Shown here: positions 39,501 through 51,500 of the stretch, piece after piece
Numbering within the stretch: the first letter of the stretch is position 1
How the letters are laid out: the number at the start of each line of letters is the position of its first letter
NCBI GenBank assembly: GCA_942486035.1
Contig: CALNXK010000296.1
Span: forward strand, 247,501 to 311,500
Reading direction: 5' to 3'
DNA length: 64,000 nt
Source: Porites lobata
Lineage: Eukaryota; Cnidaria; Anthozoa; Scleractinia; Poritidae
The notes under the pieces: generated by a model
What the model was told of the DNA's origin: nothing
Database searches by the model: none
Seen by the model: only the letters and a program-made list of their open reading frames with translations
Translations under genes and position numbers: made by a program

Positions 39501-42500
39501 TCTTTATGAATGTGCTGTAAACGATTTCTTCGCTTCTTATCTGACCCAGATCGACTTTGTTGTTCGCCATTTTGAAAATCAAAAACCGCAAGCCATATCC
39601 TCGCCGGCGCACGGCTCGTCGAAAGCCGATCTTGCGAGCCCTCAGTCTCTTGGTTTGCGGTCTATAGAATGTGTAACGAAACTGTAACGCGATCAAAATA
39701 ACCCATTTTTCAGAGGTTTTCGACGGGTTTTGATGTTCTAAGGACAAACACATCTCCTCTGGACCCTGTGACTCTCCTAGAGATGTCCTCTTTATAGAGA
39801 GTAAAAGAAAACTACTGAAGAACGTTGGGGACCAATTCTAGTTGTTCCGAATGGGGAGGTGTTTGGTGTTATAGAGGTTCTTATTGAGAGAGCTGACTAC
39901 TATTATCGCATATCTGAAAAAAGCCTTGAAACCACTAATGTAATGACGTGCATTCTTTCTTTTTGGTTTAGTCGGCTGATGATTTTAAGGAAGAAAATCA
40001 ATTGCTCAAAGACGAAATTACTACACTGAAGGATACTGTGGTAAGAATCTTTACTCATAAACATTACCCTGTACACGCGAAAAGTGAGATATTCTTCAGG
40101 GTTTAAAATGTGTTGCTTTCCATTTACAGATGGCCCGAGAGTTAGAAGAAGAAAAACAGTTACAAAATATGGAAGATTTGCAAAGCGAAATAGCTTCACT
40201 CGAGGACAAAGAAAAGGTTATGTCATTATCACATTATGAAGTGATCATCGTAGGTTTCTAACTTATTCTCTTTAACGAAAATTGGTTAGAAAAATATAAT
40301 GTTAACTTTTTTGTGCCTGTCATGTTTTCGCATTTAGACGGCTAAACGTTTGGAGGAGGAAAACCAGCAACTCAAAGAGGAAATTAACATATTACGAGAA
40401 ACTGCGGTAGGAAACTTTAATTTATGAATTTCTGTATACACGTTTATTACATAAAACTCATCTTTCTTTCGTGTTGTTTTGCTTGTAGTCGGTCAGAAGT
40501 TTAGAGGAGGAAAACCAGTTTAAAACTATGGAAGAAATGAAGAGTGAAATAGCTGCACTCAAAGAGAAAGTCAAGGTAAAGAACCGATTATTCTAAAAAG
40601 GGAATTGTCTTTCATAAAAATAGTTTTCCGACTTGTTTAACTGCATTACGTTTTGTCATTTTGATCGTAGTTGGGTAGAGATTTGGAGGAGGAAAACCAA
40701 TCGCTGCGTGAGGAAATTAACATATTGAGAGAATCCCTGGTAAGACCCTTTGCGTAGTAGTTTCTTCGTGTTGCGGACGGATGCGATGACCAAATGACGT
40801 AATACAAAAGATTAAAAAGACTCTAATCAATACCCCCGGCACAGAACAAAAGCGAAACAACAATAGTTCCCACAGCACTAAGAAACACCCCTTTACTTAA
40901 ATCACCCTTTTCTTCAAAATAACAGTCAAACCTGCCTTACGGATGCCCACTTAATTCGGACACCTCATTATTACAGACCGTTTGCTTGGTCGCTGGAGAA
41001 AGAAAGACCTTACATTTTCTATAAATTCAACCTGCTCAATACGGACACCCCGGTAATACGGACACTTTCTATGGCCCCCTAAGTGGCCGTATTAACTGGG
41101 TGGCCGTATTAAGCGGGTTGAATTTAGAGGAAATGTAAGGGTTTTCTTTTCCCCAGGGACCAAGCAAGTAAACGAATAAATAAGCAAATAGATAATTAAC
41201 TAATGTATTATATTTTGTTCCGTTTACAGTCGGCCAAAGGTTTAGAGAAGGAACAGCAGTTACAGAATGTAGAAGAACTTCAAACTGAAATAGCTACACT
41301 CAAAGAGAAAGTCGAGGTAATTTATTGTCGTCAACCGAAAAATGGTTTACGGGCAAGTTGAACTGTAATGCATATTTGTGTCTTTGTTTCAGTCTCTTAA
41401 AAATACGGAGGAGGAAAAGCACATGCTAAAAGAGGAAATAAGCGCGTTGAGAGACGCTGCGGTACGAAAGATGTTTTATGAAATTTTATACGCGTGTTTG
41501 TGTACCACGCAAAACTGAGCTCAGTATATTGTCCATTTGTTTTTTATTACTTCGGCGGAGCGCGAAGTAAAGGTTTCGCGACGCTCAGGAATGTATCAAA
41601 GTTACAATTTTTTGACAAGATTGGGCATGCAAAGTCTGTAGGTTTTCGGTTCTATTCGGCTACTTGACGAAGTGAGAGCCGAATTAATTCGAGATATCTC
41701 GAGATCACTTCGATTTCTTTGATTTATTCTTTAACTTTTTCGAGGAAGAAAGAATTATTATTTTGGCTTTCCTGGGGTTTGAACCGACTCACCTGTGTGA
41801 CCCGTCAGATCAGAGGAGACTCTAAGTTGAGGGATTAACCAATTGCGCTACTGCGACCCAAGGTAGGTTGGGATATGAAAAATAGTTATGAAATGATGCA
41901 CTAGTTTCGGCACAAGATTGGGCGTGCAAGTTCGTGACTTTTCGGCTTGTTTCAACTATTTCACGAAATGAGACCGGACTACTTCGTGATATCTTGAGAT
42001 CACTTCGAGTTTAGTCTTTAATTACTCGAGGATATTTCGTGGCCGCGCAGAGACACGAAATTTCTCCTCGAGTGTTGAAAAACATTTCACGAGTGAGCCC
42101 TCCTTTAGAACTGTTTTATGATGAATTTAAAGTTACAAAATGCTGCACAAAGACATTTTGTCTTTGTTGAGTGTTACGTAGTAAAATTGCTTTCATGCGT
42201 TGCGTAACTTTCTCGAACGTTCTGTACGTTTTTAGATTAGCCATGAATAATTAATTAGGGCATGTTTACATTTCAGCATGAGTCAGCAGATTTGCATCAG
42301 TTACTGAAATCATAAAATATGTCGAAAAGCTACTACTATTCGCCTGCTGTTAAGTATTTTCTAGAACCTTACGTCAAACGGTATACAAGTTCCAAGCGAG
42401 TTCTTTTGAAGAACTAAGTTTTTTCCCACGAGCTGGACTGCTGTGTTTAGTCAAGTGTGACGAAGGTCGATTTTCAGGTATTGTGTTTACAGGTTCGCGG

Positions 42501-45500
42501 AAGCCGTAAGATATCTGAAGTTCAAGTCAGAGTTTGTTATTATTGGTAGAGGCTGTTTAGTTTTACTCAAAGTTCAAGTCAAGTTTTTGTTGGTGGATGC
42601 TGTGTTTTAAAGCTCTGTAAAGGCTATGTTCCTTTGGTGTTAAACCTCCTTGTGTGAATCCGACATCCCTGCGTGCTGATAGTCAGTGAATAATTATCCT
42701 CAAAACATTCGAACTCGTGACTTTGAGTTTTAGCCAATTCCATGCTCAACGTAATTGACTCCTTACCCATGCCTTACATATCTTTAACCCATTCGTCCCT
42801 GAACCGCCCGTAACCGCCCGTGCGGATCCAGGTCCTTTCTACCCTTTGTGACGTCATCAGTTGTAACGGTCAAGGACAACTTTCTTCGCTAACTTGTGCA
42901 GAGTGAAGAGATCTTTTAAACCATACCAGAATGAGCACAATTCAGTCAAGAACACCGGAGAAAGAAGCATAAAACCACGTGACAAGGACCCGAAAATCCT
43001 CATGAAAATCTTGTACCATTACCCACCTACCTTTCCTTTCACCTAATCCTAAGATCCTAAAAGCTTTCCTAAAAACTCTTCCCACCAAAATGAAGCCTAC
43101 TAAATGCCCAGCAAGAGAAAAAAAAATGAGGCAAGAAAAGCGAAAAAAGAAGGGAGGAGAGAAAGCGAAAAGTAAAAGTCAAGACTGCTGTGTCACTTTT
43201 TGCGCATGCCCGAACTTCGCAAGCTGATATTTTGCATCTGGATCTGAAGGCCGCCAAGTGTACGACCTGTAAACCGGTTTGTGGTAAGTTTTAGCTCTTT
43301 ATAGCACGACAGTGACCAGAAAACCACTCGACTAGCTTCAAAACGTGTTTTTCGGCAAAATCTCCAGGAGCGAATGGGTTAATCAGTACATGAGACTGCT
43401 ATGCTGTTTTTGAAGCCTGATGTGACTAAGAAAATAGAGAATTGTTTTATTAGAAGGATTTGTATGGAGTCATCACAGCATTACTGGGCTAATATCTCGG
43501 AGACAATTTGTCCCGAAATGCTAGTTTTTGGCAAGTAGGTCTCTTGGATGTTGCTCTTTTCAGAATATCCTGACAGATCCCATAATTTCACAAATTAACA
43601 CCTTACTCTCACCATATTTGATTTCTTACTATTCCTCCGCATTTACAATTAATTAGTTCCACAACCACGACGCCGAAGTGTACGCTCCGTAGCGTCTTGT
43701 TTCGTTTGTAGTCGGTGAGAGATTCAGAGGAGGAAAACCGGTTACAGAGCGTGGAAGAAATGCGAAATGAAATAGCTGTACTCAAAGGGAACGTCGAGGT
43801 AACGGAGTGCTAGATAACTTATTATATCTTTATCCGCCCAAATTTCTTTCAAGAAAAGTTAACTTGCCTGCGTTTTATGTTTTTATTTTCAGTCGTCGCA
43901 AGATTTGGAGGAAGAAAACCAGTTGCTTAGAGAAGAAATAAATGTACTAAAAGAATCTGCGGTAATGAATTTTCCCTTTTTAAAAAAGTTTCCTTACACA
44001 CCCAAATAGAAAACCTGAGCTTTTCTTTATTCTCACCGACGCGCTGCTGTGATAGATACCATAGATCTTATAAATTCGAATTGGTTTGATTTTGCGCAAA
44101 AAAACCATTATGCTAGATGCTGCCTAGTGTGTTTCTGCTATCTTCATGAACCTGTGGGAGAGCGAAGTTTTTCCCGTGATCCGACAAGATTCGTCATAAT
44201 TTCCAGTTCGAAGTTTAAAGGTCAAGTAATACGGGCAACATTTTCGCACAACTTGTCGCGCAACATTGTTGCGTTGCAAGTTGAAAGGCGTTGTTGGCCG
44301 TATTACCACCCTCGCTCTCAACTTGTCAGGCAACAAATTTCGATGTTGCAAGCTGTGGCAACATGTTGCGCAAAGTAGACCTGAGTTCTACTTTTTGCAA
44401 CAAACTTTCAATTTTATCATTTGCATCATAACTTGCTACACTTAACAACTCTTGTGACTGGTCATTTTTTCCTCCCCCAAAACGCGGGAAAGATTGTGAG
44501 GAAGCGCGCGCTTGACCTCGGGCATATCCGATTTGGGCAGGAAGTAAACATTGCCGAGGTAGTGGAGGTTGAGAACGTTGAGACCCAAGATTGTGAATTT
44601 ATTAGTGAAAAAATTTCAGAGGCCCAAAGAAAAGATTTGTGCAAAGAACTTGAAAAGCACCAATGTCTGTGGGAAACTTGTGGACCAGAGTATAAAAACA
44701 AACCACGGAGGTCAAGAGCTTTGGATGAGTTATGTCAAAAATTTAACATCACCAAACTGTCTTAAAAAACAACTACATAGCCCAGGGGCACCCAGCGTCA
44801 ATTTTCGAAAAACATCTGTTCGGAAGACGATTTGAGGTCTAGAATTTTCGGAACATTTTTTGTAAAATTTCTTACTTGTGACCTCTCCTAGGATTTTCAA
44901 ACATCTAAAAAATGGTATAATTGCCCATTTTTAACGGATTTTTACCCTAAAAAGGTCACCTAGAATTTTCGGGAGCCTTTTTTCGGGCTGAAATTTTCGA
45001 AAAGGTAAGTTTTGATCCCTATGATTTTCGGATCACTAGACTTTCAGCTAGGAAATCTGAACAGATGAAAAATTTTTAGGGGATGAAAATATGCCTATAT
45101 CTACCGTTCAAATACTAAAATACGTTCAACAATGTTATTTTTAAGTGGTTTTGAACTATATTCTCGATGGGTACCCCTGATAGCCCTAGAACGGAATTGA
45201 CAAGGGAAGTGGAAAAAGAAACCACAGAAGGCCAACAAGCCATTTTGGTTTGCTGACACAAAAACACACTGTCGACCAATCACAACGCATGATTTTCTTA
45301 AAGAGCCGTAACTTGCAATATCAAAATTTGTTGCGTGACAAGTTGAGAGCGAAGATGGTAATACGGGCAACAGCTCTTTCCAACTGTCTTATTGTTTTTC
45401 TAGACGGTAGAGCGACTGGAGAACGAACAGCTTATGGAGAAGATTCAGGATCTAGAGCAATCAACCGCAAGGGTAAGCACAAATAGCTTTAACCGAGTGA

Positions 45501-48500
45501 TCCCAATAATGTTGGTTCAGTTTTCTATGGTAGAAAGTTGCCCGTTTGTAGTTTTTGTAGTTTTTCTGCTTGAGAACGTTTTTTCGTGAATGCACAATTC
45601 CTAACGCAACAAAACTATTTCCAAATCATGGGCTTTAAAGAAAACCCCCTCTCCCAGTTCAACGTTGCTTCCTACAAACGCCCAGGGTCTGGCCTGGGTG
45701 GCCATAAGGCTTTCTTTTGAAGGCTCAACAACACTGCTTCGAGGGAGAGGTTGGGAGGCAAGAATCGCTACGGCTACGATGTGTTAAAAATGCTCTCTAA
45801 CTATGCAGTTTTGTCAAGAGGTTTGTCCAAGATCGTAGCGTTAGTGCTATAAATACTGCCGAGGGTAAATAACGGAAATTTATTTTATTAATTTATCAGC
45901 GCAAGTGAGATGTGACCATGTTTTAACGACCTTTGAATTTGTTATTTCTCAATGCATAGGTTGTTGACAGACTGGAAGAAGAAAACTCCATCTTGAAGCA
46001 GAACATACAAATCCTGGAAGATTCAACGACCGTACGTGAAATGATCGTCGTTTAGCAACTACCAATTTGTTTTTGAGTTGTTATAATTGAAAATCAGTTT
46101 TTTCGTTTAGAATATGAAAGACCTAGAGGAAGAGAATGTGCAGCTGAGAAAAAAGCTTGAGAGTTTAGGCACCGTAAGGGTAAGGGTTATTCCTTACTAA
46201 TGAAGAGAGAAATGCCATCGTCATTCAATACCTTTTTCCTCCTTTTCATTGACCGTCAGCCCACCAGTAATTGCTTACAAAGAATGGTCTGCTCATGCGT
46301 ATTACCTTCTAACTTTGTTTGCTACAAATAATTTTCTTCTCATTCGTACAAAGTAACCGGACGCTTTCCTAAGTTGCCATGGCTTCTCACGGAGACGTTC
46401 TTTTAGCTCGTCACGCAATCCTCTCCAACGTGGGGAAGGAACGCGTGACGAAGTACATCTGCCTGGAAGGCTTACGCCACGGAAAGCTGTCTTTAACTTC
46501 TTTAGTTGAACCAAAAACAGTGAGGTATACCAAGGGTTGGTTTACCTTAGATGAGGCTTTTCGGATTGACGACGAATCTGCAACATTTTGGTACAGGATT
46601 CGTTTTGCCGTTTATACACAATGATGTGTGAGAAAGTCTTGGTTTGGTTGCTTATTCGGAGATTTCGAATCCAGAATCTAATGAGACGGCATTGGAATTA
46701 ATGTTCTCGGACTGACTGATGTTTGTAGGCCCGCGAGTCCGTATACATCCGAAAAAAATATGAATCTGGCAAAATCTTAAAGCGGAGCTCCACGTGTGAG
46801 TGAAACCCCATACCAAAGATGATGATGATTGCAGCAACAGGGGAAGGAAAGCATGCTTTTTTTTTGGTCAAAAACTGTTTTCGTTTCACTGTTTTGTTGT
46901 TGTCGTTGTTTTTATTTATTGTACAGAATGTCACTGCTCTAGAAGAAGAAAATTCCTTACTGAAAGAGAAGATCCGAAGTTTCGAGGAGTCATCAGTAAG
47001 TTTTGATTGAGGCTGAGCTCAAAGTTTAATATGCTAAACTAGAAGTAATTTATAATCCTACAACAACAATTTATTGTACCCATAGCAAAAAATTGTTCAT
47101 TTGGTTTACGAAGAATGAACGTAATAAATTAAATAAATGAAGGGACACCAACTAAATAAAGTAAGCCATGAGCTAAAATGCCGGAAAGCCAGATTCAGTG
47201 AAATATAAATGTAGATTAAATATGAATATCGGAGGTACTACATAGCAACATACATTTTTACTATAGTTATTCAAACCGGAGAGTTTTTCATGATTGTGAG
47301 AGCCTCCTACAAAGTAAATTTACTGGCTCTTGGTTTGGTTTGTAACCATTACGTGACCGACGTTCTTTGCTTGTCAAACGTGGCATTATTGCGTGATAGT
47401 GTTGCTTTGTAAAAAAAGTCTTTCCCAAACAAGGACTGTACTTGTCGCACAAATCAAAAATCAGCTTGGATACAGTCAAGGACGCATTGCGCGTGTATGA
47501 AGAAAGTTAGGCATGTTTTGCGCGAGACAGCCTCGTTCCCAATGACTAGTAAGAGAGATTCCGGGGAACGAAGCTGGGCGCCAGATTCGCGGCTTGAGAT
47601 GAGGTACTTTCCAACTCCGGATGTCATGTACCACAGTCAAGATTTTGTCAGGCATGGGCCAGTGTAATGGGGCATTGCCCGATGACCGACTGTTATTCAG
47701 CTGTGTTTCAATATGAACAACTAAAAGGTACCCTTAACCTGCAAAGCTTTGCCAAGCGTTTCTTTGAGCAGTGGTCTAGAATCTTTGCTTTTGTGGTTTT
47801 TTGTTAACAGGTATTGTGGTCACCCGCGAATCATATCCTCTTGTTGGGATGTGGGTCACAGTCGATGATTTTAAATCTTTTCTAACTGATTGCCGTACAT
47901 CCTACCGGGATAATGTATTAGTGCGTTTAATTTCATTGTGAGAAGGTTGACGAGCACACTACTTAGGATTGTTTCCAAAGAAATAGTGCTTCCTTTGAAC
48001 GGAAGACAGTGAAAAGCTAAAAGCTTTATTTCTATACCAGTTTACGTTTTAACAATGAACGTGCACCGTTAAAATTATCGTGTTGATGCTTGATCAGGCA
48101 TGTGATGAGATTGTGATGAAAATAATTCTTCTCAAATTATTTTCATCACAATCTCTCCTCAAAGGTGCTGTGATGTTTGGTTTTTACATGTTGGCGGTAA
48201 AAGCATTCGTGTTGTTAAGTTATAGTTTTGTCTGATACATTGTACGTGTTTTTGTAATCAGGCTGGAGATATGCCAAATGACGAATTTGAGCTGTTGAAG
48301 TTGAAAATACATCAGCTAAAAGAAGCAGAGAAGGTAAGAAGAAAATTTCACGATTGGATGCCCTTCGATGTTTGCTATTATTGAAAAGATTCCATCGCAA
48401 ACGAAGTACCAATTCACATGAGTTCCTCTGCGGTCTACGATTCATAGCATTTTCATTTCATTGTCTGAAAAGGAAGTATGAAAAAACGTTCTTTCAAGTA

Positions 48501-51500
48501 TCTTTCAATTTTCTCAAACAACGATTTTCTTTCCTTTTAAAGTTGCGGCAAAATAAAGTTGTTTCGACAAATCGCTCCGACCAGTCTGTAGTTTGACTCA
48601 GAACGTTTTGAATAATTAACCTAGAAATAGAACCCATCGACAGCACATTCATTTGATTGAGTACTAAACGTTGACTACCGAGGATAAAGTTCTTTTCCTT
48701 GTTTTGGCAATTTGTCGTCTTTGACCTTGTACTTCTCTTTGCGTCGCCTTCACTATCTGAACGCCTGGAAGAGGCTTAAATATCGGCGCTGAATTAATCA
48801 ATTTTCTCGGAAAACGTTTACTTTTCTTTCTGCAGCAAATTGGCGCATTGAACGAGAATAACATGGCTTTGAGGGAACATATAGACTTTCTTCAGATTGA
48901 AAGGGTACGCTATCTTAAATTAGACCTCGAGCAGTCGTCCCTCTTTCTTCAGAACCACGTGCGACCAGGGAAAAATTAAATTATGCAAATTAATGGGGAA
49001 TTAGAGCTAACTTGCGCCCTCCTCCCGGTGTCCTTCGCTGCCTCGCTGCTCGCCGCTCGCGCGTCCTCTCGATCTGCTGTGTCTCAAAAAAAGTGGAGAC
49101 TCCTGGCCAGCCAGTCTTTTGTCGGTTTGATGACGAGAAAGAAATGCCAAAAAAAAGAGGTAGCGGGGGTAGTTTCAGATTTGTTCCTTTGCTTGATTTT
49201 TAGGTGTCAAAAAGGCAGGAGGATAATCCTTACAAATTCTCCTTGTTGATAAATTGTGTGCCAATTGCTTGGAAATACAGTTTAACGATAGGCCTCTTCA
49301 GTGTCCCCACCCCCCGCCTTCTCAATGCCCTTATAGTGCTTAAATGCCCTTCGAAAGTATCTGAATTAAACGGTAAAATGTCGCCACTTAGGTCAAAAGA
49401 ATGTGGTCGCATAAACAAGGTGGTCGTTGGGCGGGGTTCACTGTATTGTGATACTTTTAGAACCTCTGAGAGGTACACTGACATTGTATCGTTCATTGAC
49501 GTTGTTTTGTATATTTTTCTTGCTACACTTCAGAAAAACGTGAGGGAGAACTGGTCCGAGATGGATCCCTCTGAGCAACTTGGAAAGGTATGTTTGTAGG
49601 TTCACTGGGAGGGATAGTTTGGAATGAGCCTAAAATGCACCCTGATAACTATGTTGGATCGAGATTCTGATACCGGTTTACAGCGCGGTTTTGTAAAACA
49701 ACGTCCAAACTCTGCTCTAATAGCCAGCCCTGTATGAATGTTTAGCCATATGCTTTCAGAAACAAAGTGTAAGTGAGAGAAACATTCCGGGTATTGAGGT
49801 TACCCGAGGTGTCAGTTGCTCGCACAGATCAAATGCGAAAAAACAAACTATATCTTGACTCTCAAGTATAGAACTCATCAGTGCGTCGATTCGAAATTTA
49901 CCCCAGTTTTCCCAATGAATTATAGACGTTATTTTCTCACTGTAAGGCATGCCTTTTGTCATGTGTGCGGTCAGTGAGACTCCATTACCCTCTGTCGTTC
50001 CAGTTTTCGCATCGTTATGCGCTCTGTTACTATAACCATCCGCCTATCAGCTATCCTCTTATTTAAGCCCCGGCTACTAAACGATCAAGCATTTTCGTCT
50101 AACGTTGTGCTGGAAGAGCTTGTTTTACTTTTTAGCCGCCTCTCTCAACACTGCTTTTACATGACCTTCGATGTTTGACCTAGATCAAATATTTTCAGTT
50201 AACATTTGTATCACAAACAATTGCTTCATCATTTCGATCATTTTTGGGCGAGAATGTTTTATCGTTTAACCCGGTTTTAACACTTTTAGCGGGACGTGAG
50301 TCGAAGCTTAATGTGTGGACTAAGCTTTCCAGGCTATTTTGAAGCACAGTTTAAGGGAACCTTTCGTAAGCGGCCGCCCACCAAATGTTGGCGCTTATTG
50401 GTAGTTGCTTAATACGGAGGGTTCGAGGTAAATTGTTAGGTGTCTTGAACAATTTTTATATATAGCACTCGAGTGGGTAAATACCAGCTAACATTCGTTT
50501 TTGTTGCTTGTTTTGTTTTGTTTTGTTTTATTTTTTTAGCGTTTTTCATTTTGACTATGCCTATAATTTAAATTTAAGTTAAAGTCGCATCCAAAAGTGA
50601 CCTGCTGTGCTATCCTGAACAATGCTAACGCTGCTATACTCTTTTAAACAGCTTTGAGGGCTTTGTCGTATTTAAAAAATAAAAGGTAAAAGAATACCGT
50701 AAAGTAATGGCCAATAATTGATTTCGTTTTTCGCACAGTAAACATTATAAAAAAGTAGAACTAACCGACTGAAAATGCAGGACAAACGCATTAAAGGATA
50801 AAGTTAGGAAGTAAATAAAAATTAATGAATTATGGGTTTATATTAAAAATAGAGCTTAAACCAGCCATAAATACTTGTATCTAGGTTCGGCTGTTATTAG
50901 TACAGGAACTTGGCCTTACAGCCTCAGAGGTTGAAAGTGTTTTAGGATCATGTGACCTTGAAAGTCTTGTGTCATCTGGAATGGCCACCCCACGGACAGA
51001 CTTAAACAATCTGGGTGAATATTTTGAACAGGTATCTGGGTGCTAAATACGTGCATGATATTCTTTTTATTCACTGTGATAAATATTTCGAATTTTAGAT
51101 GGCTTGAAAGGACTAATACTGCATAAAACCATATCAACTATAGATTAAACTATTTTGGGGATAACTTCACTCATATTGAAGTTTTTGAAAGCTAGTGCAT
51201 GTCATGAGAAATAAAAATAAACGTTACCATTTTTTCTGTATAAAGAGAGAATATATTACTTTTATAGTTACTGCATTTGAAAAAAGTTGTAATCTTCCAT
51301 TAATTCATGTTAACGTAAACTACCGTAGTTGTTTAAATCCCGAGGGTCTTTCATTTTCTTTCCTTTTTTTGTTTTGTCCATTAAAGTGAGCGCTCCATAA
51401 CAATTTGGTTTTTTGAGTGGTGCACAACCGTCTTTACATGTTAAGTCGATTAAACTTATTGTTTCGCCCTTTAGACACCCGAGGGCAATTACATACCACT

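Noticed and set aside
44124..45370. Additional ORFs on both strands around the MADF fragment
   Set aside because: They are formed by inverted-repeat arms and a GATTTTCGG-rich repeat; only the MADF-like frame shows a recognisable domain.
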